A stretch of DNA of 21,993 nt from Spirochaetia bacterium (GCA_026002305.1 BOBI01000026.1:1-21993); one strand, 5' to 3'. Counted from the stretch's first letter, positions 7,443 through 15,817 are shown. Numbers and translations: made by a program. The notes: generated by a model from the sequence alone, not told the origin.

Positions 7443-8717
7443 ATGACGACATTCACAATACAAGGCGAAGATATAGACGACTGCAAGCAAAAGGTGCGTG
7501 AAAAACACGGCGAGCGGGCACAGATTCTTCAGGAAAAAACGATACGGCTGGGCGGTTTTCTGGGAATGTTTACCCGCGAAGGCTGCGAGGTTACCGGTTA
7601 TGTACCGGATTTGCCGCCAAAACCGGATATGTCTAAATATGCGTCTAGTATTTTTAAAAACGCGCAGACGAATCGAAACCCGCCGCTTCTTGCAGCCGGT
7701 TCCCATGCCGAAAATATTAGCAAGGTGCTGCAAGAGGCGGCAATAGCGACCGGCGCCGACCCTAAAATGCAGGAACTTTTAATACAGGTAAAAAATTTAA
7801 CAGAGGCTACTAAAAACATAAGCGAAAAACTCGACGAAAAAACTGCCGCCTCGGCGGAACATGAAAATATCGAAAGGTTGCGCGATCTTCTTGAACAAAA
7901 TGATTTTGATAAATCTTATAGAAAAGAAATTATAGGCAGGGTTCGCAAGGAATTAACCCTTGAGGAGCTTGATGATTTTGACGAGGTGCAGCAGCGGGTT
8001 CTAAAAATGATAGCTATGGACATCAAGATTTATGATACTTCAAAACCTGTCCGGCTACCGCGCATTATCGTTTTGGCCGGGCCTACCGGCGTTGGTAAAA
8101 CGACAACCATCGCAAAATTGGCGGCAGGTTTTAAATTCGGCGAGGCGGACGGGCGGCAATACACTGTAGGCCTGATTACGCTTGATAATTATCGCATAGC
8201 CGCCACCGAGCAGCTTGAACAGTACAGCAATATACTAAAACTACCGTTTGCAAAGCCAATTGACGAGGACGAATTAAAAAGAGAACTTACGTTATTAATG
8301 GATACTACCGATATTATCTTAATAGACACTGCGGGAAAGAGTCCGCGCGATGCCGTGGCGCTTGGGGAAACAAAAAAATTGCTTGATGTTTGCGGCAGCC
8401 GGACAGAAGTGTATTTGGCGCTGGCCGCACCAACAAAAACTGCCGACATAACAGAAATAATGCGGCAATTTGAACCATTTGCTTACCGCGCGGTGATTAT
8501 TACAAAACTTGATGAAACACGCCAAATTGGTAATGTGTTAAGCGCGCTTATTGATAATGGAAAACCGGTTGCTTGGATAACAAATGGACAGGAAAGTACG
8601 CATGAAAAAATAAAAAAGGCAGACAGGATGCAATTAATGTTGCACATGGACGGCTTTGATATGAACAGGGATAGATTACAAAAAGAAATTGAGATTGGGG
8701 AGATAGCTAATGGCTGA
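7443..8717 (+). CDS. flhF: Flagellar biosynthesis SRP-like GTPase FlhF
   Basis: FlhF is a third SRP-family GTPase that fixes flagellar position and number at the cell pole. The 424-residue protein has the FlhF N-terminal start (FTIQGEDIDDCKQKVREKHG), a variable basic/linker region with coiled-coil tendency around residues 110-160, and a C-terminal NG domain. The NG domain shows the P-loop GPTGVGKTT (residues 213-221), LDNYRIAATEQLEQ, DTAGKSPRD and the guanine-specificity TKLDE motif. It starts two bases after the flhA stop, with GGGGGAG upstream, and its end overlaps flhG by 8 bases, which suggests coupled expression of the partners. Confidence 0.96.
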   Translation: MTTFTIQGEDIDDCKQKVREKHGERAQILQEKTIRLGGFLGMFTREGCEVTGYVPDLPPKPDMSKYASSIFKNAQTNRNPPLLAAGSHAENISKVLQEAAIATGADPKMQELLIQVKNLTEATKNISEKLDEKTAASAEHENIERLRDLLEQNDFDKSYRKEIIGRVRKELTLEELDDFDEVQQRVLKMIAMDIKIYDTSKPVRLPRIIVLAGPTGVGKTTTIAKLAAGFKFGEADGRQYTVGLITLDNYRIAATEQLEQYSNILKLPFAKPIDEDELKRELTLLMDTTDIILIDTAGKSPRDAVALGETKKLLDVCGSRTEVYLALAAPTKTADITEIMRQFEPFAYRAVIITKLDETRQIGNVLSALIDNGKPVAWITNGQESTHEKIKKADRMQLMLHMDGFDMNRDRLQKEIEIGEIANG

Positions 8718-9588
8718 TCAAGCAGAGCAATTAAGAGAAATGATGAGCAATAATGCTCCTGAAAAAATAGCCCGCCGTCATGACTCGAAAAAAAACCGCA
8801 TAATTACCGTTGCAAGCGGTAAGGGCGGCGTTGGCAAGACAAATATGTCCGTTAATATGGCGCTTGCCTATGCCCGTCTGGGTAAAAAAGTTATTGTTAT
8901 GGATGCCGATTTGGGGTTAGCAAACGTCAATGTTATGCTCAAAATGATTCCGAAATGGAACCTTTACCATGTAATCCGCAAACAAAAAACGATGAAAGAA
9001 ATCCTTGTCGAGACCGAGTACGGCATAGGGATTGTGGCGGGGGCTTCCGGTTTTTCAAAAATTGCCAACCTCAACGAAGATGAGCGTCAAAACTTTATTG
9101 ATGAGCTTAACACCCTTTCCAGTGCCGACATCATAATAATTGATACGAGCGCCGGGGTTTCCAGCAATGTTCTTGATTTTATCGCCTGCGCCGACGATGC
9201 GGTTATCATAACCACACCGGAACCTACGGCAATTACCGACGCCTACGGTATCGTAAAAATTATCGCAACCGAAATCGACAGTCTGGAAATGGGACTAAAA
9301 CTGGTTGTAAACCGCGTTCACAATGTCGCCGAGGCAAAAAAAGTCGCCGACCGCATGACAACCATTGCCGGTCAATTTTTAAACGTAAAACTTGAATATT
9401 TAGGTTTTGTATATGATGATCCTGCCGTATCACAGGCTGTATTACGCCAACGCCCATTCATGGTGGATTCGCCACGCAGCAAAGCCGCCCAATGCGTTCA
9501 ACACATCGTTGGCCGAATGGAAAAAACCGAAATACGCGAAGGCGGTGGTTTTGGTAATATGGTAAAACGTATTTTTAAAAATGACTGA
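8710..9588 (+). CDS. flhG: Flagellar number regulator FlhG (FleN/YlxH), MinD-type ATPase
   Basis: FlhG is a MinD/ParA-family ATPase that limits flagellar number and stimulates FlhF GTPase through its N-terminus. The 292-residue protein shows the DQAEQLR activator motif at residues 3-9, the deviant Walker A motif KGGVGKT (38-44), VMDADLGLANVN (Walker A'-like region), and IIDTSAGVSSN. The C-terminal part (KAAQCVQHIVGRM, MVKRIFKND) would hold the membrane-binding helix. GGGGAGATAG precedes the ATG, inside the end of flhF. Pairing with flhF is conserved in many polar-flagellated bacteria and spirochaetes. Confidence 0.95.
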   Translation: MADQAEQLREMMSNNAPEKIARRHDSKKNRIITVASGKGGVGKTNMSVNMALAYARLGKKVIVMDADLGLANVNVMLKMIPKWNLYHVIRKQKTMKEILVETEYGIGIVAGASGFSKIANLNEDERQNFIDELNTLSSADIIIIDTSAGVSSNVLDFIACADDAVIITTPEPTAITDAYGIVKIIATEIDSLEMGLKLVVNRVHNVAEAKKVADRMTTIAGQFLNVKLEYLGFVYDDPAVSQAVLRQRPFMVDSPRSKAAQCVQHIVGRMEKTEIREGGGFGNMVKRIFKND

Positions 9589-9597
9589 GGCGCCGTA

Positions 9598-10263
9598 ATG
9601 TACAACATAAAAGTAACAGCGATTGCCGCAGGCGGTGCTTTTCTTTTATCCATCCTTCTGGGACTTATCGGTCATTCCGGCTTTTTAATGGCCTTCTTAA
9701 AGGCGCTGATTTTTGGCGGCGCTTTTTTCGGTCTTATTTTGGGCATTTGCTTTTTATACAACAAATTTTTAATTCCGCAGGAAGATACAAAAAAAACTGA
9801 GGGCGCGTCTGTTGGCAGCAATCTGGATCTAACGGTAGGCGACGATCTCCCCGAAGATGATTTTGGAGATTATTTTTCAACCGACCAAAATGAGTCCCAA
9901 AGCGATGATCCTGACGAACCCGAAGAACTTGAGGAATTAGAAGCCGAGGATTCTCCACTGGATCAAAATATAAAAGAGGATTATAATCGGGGTAGTGTTG
10001 ATGTGGCATCCCCAAATGCAGCCCCTTCTAACGAAGGTATGATGGATATGGGCGCTTTTATTCCCGGTATACCGGGCATTGGCAACGATAGTGATGACGA
10101 ACCGGATATACCAAGAGCTATACCGGAACGGCGAATCAACGATGGGACGGTGGAAATGTCTATGGGGAAGAGACCTGAAAAAACAATTGATTTTGGCCCG
10201 GATGCCGATGGTAAGAAAATGGCGGGTGCGATACAAACTCTGTTAAAAAAGGACGAAGGGTAA
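9598..10263 (+). CDS. Uncharacterised acidic membrane protein of the flagellar block
   Basis: I do not recognise a named family. The 221-residue protein has two hydrophobic helices close together at about residues 8-24 and 29-53. A long soluble tail follows, very rich in Asp and Glu (for example DDLPEDDFGDYF and EEPEELEELEAEDSPL-like runs), with a Pro/Gly/Met-rich stretch (GAFIPGIPGIGNDSDDEPDIP) and a basic-ended C-terminus (AIQTLLKKDEG). It lies 9 bases after flhG and 1 base before the sigma factor, so it is surely co-expressed with them. Its position suggests a flagellar or motility-linked role, but nothing in the sequence gives a biochemical function. Many spirochaetes carry an unnamed gene at this point, from memory. 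Confidence 0.85.
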   Translation: MYNIKVTAIAAGGAFLLSILLGLIGHSGFLMAFLKALIFGGAFFGLILGICFLYNKFLIPQEDTKKTEGASVGSNLDLTVGDDLPEDDFGDYFSTDQNESQSDDPDEPEELEELEAEDSPLDQNIKEDYNRGSVDVASPNAAPSNEGMMDMGAFIPGIPGIGNDSDDEPDIPRAIPERRINDGTVEMSMGKRPEKTIDFGPDADGKKMAGAIQTLLKKDEG

Positions 10264-10264
10264 G

Positions 10265-11053
10265 ATGCCTAGAAACCTTCTGGACGAACATACAGAAGAA
10301 GAACTTTGGGGGCAGTATCAGCAGAACAAAGACCCGAAGATCCGCGACACTTTTATAAGGCAGTATGCCCCACTCGTAAAATACGTGGCAAGCAAAGTAC
10401 ACGACGGAATGCCGGCAACTGTGGATTTTGATGATCTGGTAAGTTATGGAACATTCGGTCTGTTAGATGCCATTGAAAAATACGATCTTAACAAAGATGT
10501 AAAATTTAAGACCTATGCGGTTGTCCGAATCCGCGGTGCGATTTTTGACGAGTTGCGTTCCACCGACTGGGTGCCCCGTTCTGTCAGGCAAAAAATCAGA
10601 GATGTTGAAGAAGCTGTCAGCACGTTGGAAGCACAACACGGGCGGCCTGTTACAGATCAAGAGGTTGCGTCATATCTTAAAATGGACCAAAACGAATTTG
10701 TAAAAACAATAGTAAAAATATCAAGCACCTCGGTACTATCTTTAAATGACGTATGGTTCTCCGGCGACGAAAATGACAAGGTTTCCATTCAAGACAGCAT
10801 CGAAGGTCCCGACACGTTAAAACCGGATGTTATTGTTGAACGAAACGAAATTCGCCGCGTTGTATTTGATGTTATAAATCAACTGCCGGAAAAAGAAAAG
10901 AAAATTATAATTCTATACCACTACGAAGATTTAACGCTTAAAGAAATAGGTCAGGTTTTAGATATTACCGAATCGCGTGTTTCTCAATTACATACAAAGG
11001 CAATGTTGCGTATTCGCGCTAAATTAACAAACGTTCGTAAAGGTATAATGTAA
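10265..11053 (+). CDS. fliA: RNA polymerase sigma-28 type factor (FliA/WhiG)
   Basis: This is a 262-residue sigma factor of the FliA/WhiG group, which directs transcription of late flagellar genes such as flagellin. Region 2 is clear at about residues 55-110 (DLVSYGTFGLLDAIEKYD, FKTYAVVRIRGAIFDELR, DWVPRSVRQK, a FliA/WhiG hallmark). Region 3 follows, and region 4 lies at about 203-262 (INQLPEKEKKIIILYHYE, then the helix-turn-helix LKEIGQVLDITESRVSQLH). Sigma70 region 1.1 is missing, as expected. The ATG is two bases from the upstream stop, with AAGGACGAAGGG as ribosome site. Spirochaete annotations use both fliA and whiG for this gene. Confidence 0.95.
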   Translation: MPRNLLDEHTEEELWGQYQQNKDPKIRDTFIRQYAPLVKYVASKVHDGMPATVDFDDLVSYGTFGLLDAIEKYDLNKDVKFKTYAVVRIRGAIFDELRSTDWVPRSVRQKIRDVEEAVSTLEAQHGRPVTDQEVASYLKMDQNEFVKTIVKISSTSVLSLNDVWFSGDENDKVSIQDSIEGPDTLKPDVIVERNEIRRVVFDVINQLPEKEKKIIILYHYEDLTLKEIGQVLDITESRVSQLHTKAMLRIRAKLTNVRKGIM

Positions 11054-11059
11054 AAATCC

Positions 11060-13012
11060 ATGGTTGATTTTGCCCGTCTTCAGGCAGCGGTAAAAGAACT
11101 TCTGGAAGAGGACCTTGCAATTCAATCTATTGAAGCCGAGGGTTCTACTCTTGAAGCTGCCGTATCGGAAGCCGCCACGCTTCTTGCGGTTCCTGTCCGT
11201 TATCTTGAATATGAAATTCTTGAAAACCAATCATCATTTTTAGGATTAGGAAAAGATTTTTGTAAAATACGCGCTTACGAGAATCCGCTTCACAAAAAAA
11301 AGAAATCAAAAGAAAAATTCGCGGAAGAAGAGCTTGGTGAAGGTTCCGAAGAAGTTGAAATCATTCAGGATCGTGATGGCGGGGTATTTGTTCAAATTAG
11401 AAATGATGGCGTTTATTTAAAAGCTGTTCCGCCTTTAGGCAAAGGACGCAAGGCTTCTAACGAAGACGCGTATTTTCTTCTTGCCCACAGAAATGTTTCC
11501 GATTATGACAAAAAAAGTGTTGACGAAATAGTACGCAAACCGCGTTCAAAATATATTCAGATTGGTGTGTGCAAACACATTACGATAAACGACAGTATTG
11601 TTGATGTTGAAATAGCCGATCAGGAAATGTCGGCCTATATTAAAGTCAGCAAACCCGGTCCCGGCGGTATCGATCTAACGTGTGAAGAATATGTAAAAAT
11701 TTTAAACAACAACGGTGTTACCTATGGCATTAGTGAAGAAAAATTAAATAATTTTGCCGACAGCCCGATATATAATGAAAAGATTTGTGTTGCGGAAGGG
11801 AAAAACCCTGTTGACGGCGATAACTCTTTTATAGAATATCTTTTTGAAACCGATCAAAATAAAGTTCGTATCAAAGAAAGTACCGACGGGAAAGTTGACT
11901 TTAAAGAATTAAATATTATTCAAAATGTTTTTGAAGGCGAAAAACTTGCCGTAATACATCCGGCGCAGTTAGGCGAATTGGGCTTTACAGTTACAGGAAG
12001 ATCCATTGCCACACGCGATGGAAAAGATTTCCCTGTAGCGCTGGGCAAGAATGTTCACTTAACTGATGACGGCTTAACGATAATCGCCGATATAAACGGA
12101 CAAGTTGTTATGGCAAACGCTAAAATAAATGTTGAATCTGTTTATACTATTGACGGCGCAGTAAATCTAAAAACAGGTAATATTATATTTTTAGGTAATG
12201 TTGTTGTAACAGGAAATGTTGAAGAGGGATTCTCTGTTAAAGCATCGGGAAATATTGAAGTTCACGGAACGGTTGATAAGGCTTCGCTTGATTCCGAAGG
12301 TGATATTATTGTCCGGCAGGGCATTACCGGCAAAGAGGGCACACTCGTAAGTGCCGGACGTTCTGTTTGGGCAAAGTTTATCGAAAACTCAAAAGTTCGT
12401 ACCGGTGATATGGTTATTGTTTCCGATGGTATTATTAACTCATATGTTGACGCCGGGAAGCGCATTTTGCTGCAGGGTAAACGAGCCGCAGTCATCGGCG
12501 GCCGTTTGCGTGCCGCAGAAGAAATAAGTGCAAAATCACTTGGAAGCCTCAACGGCAACACAGAAACCGTCTGCGAAGTTGGTTACGATCCAAAAAGCAA
12601 ATCGGAGTTAGAATCTTTATTTGCGAATCGTACCGCGCTATCTGCGGCACTAGAAGATGTAAATATAAATTTTCAGACATTATCAAACATTAAACTGCAG
12701 CGTAAAACATTGCCGGAAGAGAAAGAAAAATATCTTGAAGAGTTGATAGAGAAAAAAGCAGCAATGACAAAAGAATTAGCAGAGCTAAATGACAAAATAT
12801 CAAAGCTTTCGGCATTTATTTCAGAGCTTGCCAACATAGGCCGCATATCCGCATCGGCAAAAGTTCACCCGGGCGTTATTATTGTTATCCGCGATGTACG
12901 CGAAGCGGTTAGGAATGATTACAAAGCGGTAACATTTGTTTTGGAAGATGGTATAGTTAAGGCTGAAAAGTATATGGAGCCGAATGTTTCCGCAGCACAA
13001 AGGACTGAATAA
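11060..13012 (+). CDS. Jag_N plus FapA (DUF342)-like protein
   Basis: This is a 650-residue soluble protein. Residues about 22-73 match the Jag N-terminal domain pattern (SIEAEGSTLEAAVSEA, VRYLEYEILE, FLGLGKDFCKIRAYEN), known from RNA-binding KhpB/Jag. The rest fits the FapA/DUF342 family, with PPLGKGRKASNEDAY, a central region with the GFTVTGRSI motif, and a glycine-rich right-handed beta-helix-like part (residues about 340-510, repeated GNI.. / G.I.. steps). A coiled coil (about 525-600) and a short C-terminal domain follow. FapA proteins are often encoded near motility genes; a polymer- or membrane-associated regulatory role is proposed, but the function is not settled. The gene follows the sigma factor by 6 bases and its TAA overlaps the next ATG (TAATG). 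Confidence 0.85.
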   Translation: MVDFARLQAAVKELLEEDLAIQSIEAEGSTLEAAVSEAATLLAVPVRYLEYEILENQSSFLGLGKDFCKIRAYENPLHKKKKSKEKFAEEELGEGSEEVEIIQDRDGGVFVQIRNDGVYLKAVPPLGKGRKASNEDAYFLLAHRNVSDYDKKSVDEIVRKPRSKYIQIGVCKHITINDSIVDVEIADQEMSAYIKVSKPGPGGIDLTCEEYVKILNNNGVTYGISEEKLNNFADSPIYNEKICVAEGKNPVDGDNSFIEYLFETDQNKVRIKESTDGKVDFKELNIIQNVFEGEKLAVIHPAQLGELGFTVTGRSIATRDGKDFPVALGKNVHLTDDGLTIIADINGQVVMANAKINVESVYTIDGAVNLKTGNIIFLGNVVVTGNVEEGFSVKASGNIEVHGTVDKASLDSEGDIIVRQGITGKEGTLVSAGRSVWAKFIENSKVRTGDMVIVSDGIINSYVDAGKRILLQGKRAAVIGGRLRAAEEISAKSLGSLNGNTETVCEVGYDPKSKSELESLFANRTALSAALEDVNINFQTLSNIKLQRKTLPEEKEKYLEELIEKKAAMTKELAELNDKISKLSAFISELANIGRISASAKVHPGVIIVIRDVREAVRNDYKAVTFVLEDGIVKAEKYMEPNVSAAQRTE

Positions 13013-13341
13013 TGGCGCTTGCACCTATTGATTTACAGATGCTTTTCTCGCAGCTGGACAGAGTTGGTAAAGAAGTGTCCGCGCAAAAAGACGGCGCCGT
13101 TGTTCGTGATACCATTGCCGGATACAATCAAGAAAGGTTAAATGAAATAAAAAACCAAACCGTACAAGAGGCAAACGATACAAAAGACGGTATGCAGGGT
13201 TTAAAAGATCAAAACAAACAAAACCATGAAAATGATGATACAAAAAAAAGAGAAGATGGTGAAAATGACGAACCCCAAAAAAAGACAAAATATACTTTTA
13301 AAGACCCGCAAATTGGTAACTTTGTTGATATATCCGGATGA
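13012..13341 (+). CDS. Small lysine/glutamate-rich hypothetical protein
   Basis: This 109-residue protein has no recognisable domain. The N-terminus (MALAPIDLQMLFSQLDRVGKE) looks like an amphipathic helix. The middle and end are highly charged (DQNKQNHENDDTKKREDGENDE-like), probably disordered, before a short ordered-looking tail (FKDPQIGNFVDISG). Its start overlaps the stop of the FapA-like gene by one base, so it is coupled to it; the conserved context suggests a partner role. Its TGA stop is part of the TGAACTACC hairpin element that follows. Confidence 0.75.
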   Translation: MALAPIDLQMLFSQLDRVGKEVSAQKDGAVVRDTIAGYNQERLNEIKNQTVQEANDTKDGMQGLKDQNKQNHENDDTKKREDGENDEPQKKTKYTFKDPQIGNFVDISG

Positions 13342-13382
13342 ACTACCTCGCCATAAATGGCGAGGAATTAAACCCCACGGGG
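13339..13382 (+). repeat. TGAACTACC hairpin element, copy A
   Basis: After TGAACTA comes a perfect 9-bp stem CCTCGCCAT (13346-13354) / ATGGCGAGG (13357-13365). Then comes ATTAAA and a short second stem CCCC-AC-GGGG (13373-13382). The leading TGA is the stop codon of the preceding gene. The layout (GAACTACC, hairpin, TTAAACC) recalls terminal palindromes of IS200/IS605-type elements; this comparison is from memory. Confidence 0.6.
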
Positions 13383-13396
13383 ATTAAAGGTTAAGA

Positions 13397-13942
13397 ATGG
13401 CCGCGTATATTTTTTCAGCTTTGGCGCTGTTAATAAGCGTTGTTTCTTTTTTTGTGCTGTTTTCGTATATAAAACGAAGAACCTCGATAGACAGAATCCC
13501 CATTGACATACGAAATGATGTTGAAATTATTATACAAGAAATAAACCGCATAACAGACCGCGATTCAGAATTAATTGAAGAACGCATTCAGAAAACAAAA
13601 GAACTATTAGCTAAACTTGATAAGGAGCTTGCGTTATACGAAACCAGCGTAGCCAATTTAATAAACACAAAAGACACCTTGAAAAAAATTGACGATACAA
13701 AAAAAACGCAAAGTGAAAAAGACTACAAAGAAGCAGGCAGACGCGCAATTTACCGGAGCGCAGCCGAGCCTGTAAACACGGCGAGCATAGGGGATCAGGC
13801 CGCAGAGCCTGTAAACACGGCGAGCATAGAGGATCAGGCCGCCGGGATGGCCGCCGCCGGTCTGCCCAACAAAATTATAGCGGCGCGGCTTCATAAAACA
13901 ATTACAGAAATTGAGATGATGCTTGTTATGCGCAGCAAATGA
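13397..13942 (+). CDS. Single-pass membrane protein with coiled coil and DUF6115-like tail
   Basis: This 181-residue protein has an N-terminal membrane helix (about residues 2-24), a basic stop-transfer KRR, then a long helical region with coiled-coil character (residues about 45-115, e.g. EERIQKTKELLAKLDKELAL). A 13-residue unit AEPVNTASI(G/E)DQA follows, repeated twice in tandem, then a compact C-terminal segment (GLPNKIIAARLHKTITEIEMMLVMR). That last segment resembles the helix-turn-helix-like tail of DUF6115 membrane proteins seen in flagellar operons. It is the last gene of the plus-strand block. Its TGA stop lies within another TGAACTACC motif. The function is unknown; the family assignment is tentative. 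Confidence 0.75.
   Translation: MAAYIFSALALLISVVSFFVLFSYIKRRTSIDRIPIDIRNDVEIIIQEINRITDRDSELIEERIQKTKELLAKLDKELALYETSVANLINTKDTLKKIDDTKKTQSEKDYKEAGRRAIYRSAAEPVNTASIGDQAAEPVNTASIEDQAAGMAAAGLPNKIIAARLHKTITEIEMMLVMRSK
13766..13843 (+). repeat. 39-bp tandem repeat, two units, in frame
   Basis: Two 39-bp units (starting GAGCCTGTAAACACGG at 13766 and 13805) differ by only a few bases and encode AEPVNTASIGDQA and AEPVNTASIEDQA. The unit length is a multiple of three, so copy number can change without breaking the frame. Confidence 0.85.
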
Positions 13943-13975
13943 ACTACCGCGCAGACAGACAGTGCGCTACTTTTT
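13940..13975. terminator. Hairpin between convergent genes (TGAACTACC copy B)
   Basis: TGAACTACC starts at the stop codon of the upstream gene. GCGCA (13949-13953) pairs with TGCGC (13963-13967), followed by TAC and TTTTT (13971-13975). The hairpin lies between the ends of convergent genes (13942 and 13967), so it can serve as a terminator for the plus-strand block. The stem is only 5 bp. Confidence 0.45.
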
Positions 13976-14386
13976 GGCAATTAAACAGCGGACGCAACCT
14001 TGAACATGAACATGACTTTTTCCAGGGCGCACCCAGATTCTGGCTACCAAATAATCTTTTGCGCTTAATTCGCCATGACAAACCGGACATTTCCTGCGCC
14101 GCTGCCCTTCAAGACAAAAGGGACAGCCGTGAATATGCAAGAGCCTGTCATAACGGCCTGTTGGCGGAAATACTTTTGACTTGACACTTTCGCCATGTTC
14201 AAAACGGGCGGCGCATATAGGACAGGTGCGCGCCTCGCCGCGTTTACCTTCCGGTAAAATCGATTCGTCATCCTTAAAATCTTCCGTTTCCCATTTTGTT
14301 TTTTTTGTAAAGTAAAATATATAAAACAATAGAAAAAACAGGGCGATTAAAAATGAAACAGCCAATATCAATAACAGTGTTGTCAT
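13967..14386 (-). CDS. Membrane-anchored zinc-ribbon protein
   Basis: This 139-residue protein has a strong N-terminal membrane helix (TLLLILAVSFLIALFFLLFYIFYF, about residues 3-27). A cytoplasmic domain follows with several Cys pairs: CPICAARF, HGCPFC, CPVCHGEL and GCVRC, spaced as two zinc-binding ribbons. His residues (HIHG, HVHVQG) may also bind metal. The start at 14386 overlaps the stop of the methyltransferase gene (ATGA), so the two are translationally coupled; an upstream ATG in the same frame at 14410 lies deep in that gene and is unlikely. No enzymatic motif is visible, and the function is unknown. Confidence 0.75.
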   Translation of the reverse strand: MTTLLLILAVSFLIALFFLLFYIFYFTKKTKWETEDFKDDESILPEGKRGEARTCPICAARFEHGESVKSKVFPPTGRYDRLLHIHGCPFCLEGQRRRKCPVCHGELSAKDYLVARIWVRPGKSHVHVQGCVRCLIAKK

Positions 14387-15729
14387 TTTTGCACGCGGTA
14401 GATACCGCATTTTAAATACAGGGATTCATCATAACCTATCAATATAGGATGATCTTCCGGCTGATAACAAAAGTCAACCTGTGTTAATCTTCGTTCCGCA
14501 TCAAAGGCGGCATCGGCAATCATTGCTTTAAAGCGGCTTTCGCTTAACGCAAAGCTGCAAGAACAGGTTATTAAAATACCGCCGGGGTTTAACAGCTTAA
14601 TCGCTTTTAAATTGATCTCTTTATAGCCTCTAATGGCATCGTCCAATGTTGAGCGCGATTTTGTAAATGCCGGCGGGTCTAAAATAATCATGTCATAACC
14701 GGCTTTTGCGTGCACTTCTTTTGTTAGAAAATCAAAAACATTTGCTTCGGTACATCTTATTTTTTCTGTAACACCGTTTAATTCCGCGTTTATACGGAGT
14801 GTTTTCAATGCCGGCGCGGACACATCAACAGAAGTAATTTCCGCGGCACACGAAGCTGCAATATCAACAGAAAAACCTCCTGTATAACAGAAAGCGTCTA
14901 GCACTTTTATTTTCCGGTTTAAATTTTTATTTAATTCCGAAGCCCATACACCCCCGTGTTTGCGGTTTCTTGCCTGATCCAAAAAATGGCCTGTTTTTTG
15001 CCCTGCAAGCAGGTTAAGTAAAAAGGCAAAACCATTTTCAAAAATGATTATGCCTTCATCGGGAAAACTTCCGCTTATTGTTCTGTCGTATAACGGCAGG
15101 CCTTCTTTTTCGCGCACGGGGGCGGACTTTTCCACAATACCGCTGTGCCCGCCTAAAACTTCGGCTAACGCTTCAATAATTTGATCCCGCCTAATGTCCA
15201 TACCAAACGATAAGAATTGTATGGAAAGCCAGTGTTCGGGGCTTCCTAATTTTTCACATAATATATCAAACGTTATTTTTTTCCGCGTGTTCTCACCGTT
15301 TAATTCAGCCGCTTCAAAGATTTCAAAAACTTTTTTGGCAGGCCATCCGGTAAAACGGTCTATGATAAGCCCCGGTAAAAAATCGGCCTCCGCAAAAACA
15401 ATACGGCACGATTCTGTATTTAAGTTGTATAACGAGCGTCCGGTTAAAGCGTTCCGTATTCGTTTTTTAAAAAAGCCCGTATCCACGCCTTCTTTAGAAC
15501 TGCTGTAAATTCGCGCTATTATTTTTGATGCCGGATTAACAAAAGCCCTGCCCAAATATTCTTTACGAAAACTTTCCACATCGGCAATTTCACCGGCTTC
15601 TAAAACGGTGTCCCGCTGCGCCGCGCCTTTACCGGCGGCTATTTGCGCAACTTCGTTATCGAATACCCACGGGTGTCCGGCTAATATGCGGACTTCTTCA
15701 CCTTTTTTTAATATTATACGTTTTAACAT
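14383..15729 (-). CDS. rlmI: RlmI-type 23S rRNA cytosine methyltransferase
   Basis: This is a class I S-adenosylmethionine-dependent methyltransferase of the RlmI/COG1092 group, which makes m5C in 23S rRNA. The 448-residue protein has an N-terminal PUA-like domain (residues 1-75: LKKGEEVRILAGHPWVFDNEV) and a central EEHEE-like domain with FLPGLIIDRF. The Rossmann catalytic domain contains LLAGQKTGHFLDQARNR, motif I VLDAFCYTGGFSVDIA (276-291), and the ILDPPAFTKSR catalytic motif (349-359), followed by a CSCSF segment. It is about 50 residues longer than typical RlmI. The exact target is inferred from the family. The ATG has no ribosome site but lies 7 bases after TATAAT, so the mRNA may be leaderless. 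Confidence 0.88.
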   Translation of the reverse strand: MLKRIILKKGEEVRILAGHPWVFDNEVAQIAAGKGAAQRDTVLEAGEIADVESFRKEYLGRAFVNPASKIIARIYSSSKEGVDTGFFKKRIRNALTGRSLYNLNTESCRIVFAEADFLPGLIIDRFTGWPAKKVFEIFEAAELNGENTRKKITFDILCEKLGSPEHWLSIQFLSFGMDIRRDQIIEALAEVLGGHSGIVEKSAPVREKEGLPLYDRTISGSFPDEGIIIFENGFAFLLNLLAGQKTGHFLDQARNRKHGGVWASELNKNLNRKIKVLDAFCYTGGFSVDIAASCAAEITSVDVSAPALKTLRINAELNGVTEKIRCTEANVFDFLTKEVHAKAGYDMIILDPPAFTKSRSTLDDAIRGYKEINLKAIKLLNPGGILITCSCSFALSESRFKAMIADAAFDAERRLTQVDFCYQPEDHPILIGYDESLYLKCGIYRVQK

Positions 15730-15736
15730 AGTTATA

Positions 15737-15742
15737 ATTATA
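15737..15742 (-). promoter_or_regulatory. Candidate -10 box for the rlmI gene (leaderless)
   Basis: A perfect TATAAT on the minus strand ends 7 bases before the ATG at 15729. That puts the expected transcription start at or next to the start codon. No -35 match is visible, and no Shine-Dalgarno sequence precedes the gene. Confidence 0.4.
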
Positions 15743-15744
15743 CA

Positions 15745-15817
15745 GGTCTTTATTCTCCGTGCGGTTTAATACCGCGCCGCTCTGCGGCGGTTCTTCTAAA
15801 GCGGTAGTAAACCGCAC
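15745..15817. repeat. Nested palindrome, TGAACTACC-family copy D
   Basis: GTGCGGTTTAATACCGC (15759-15775) pairs with GCGGTAGTAAACCGCAC (15801-15817), 16 of 17 positions. An inner perfect hairpin GCCGC-TCT-GCGGC (15776-15788) lies between them. Read on the minus strand, 15793-15745 runs GAACCGCCGC, a stem, then ATTAAACCGCACGGAG. This parallels copy A, which has ATTAAACCCCACGGGG. Confidence 0.65.

Noticed and set aside
13025..13288. Minus-strand 87-codon frame opposite the small hypothetical gene
   Set aside because: The plus-strand gene has one-base coupling to its upstream neighbour; the reverse frame is His/Phe/Leu-rich shadow sequence.
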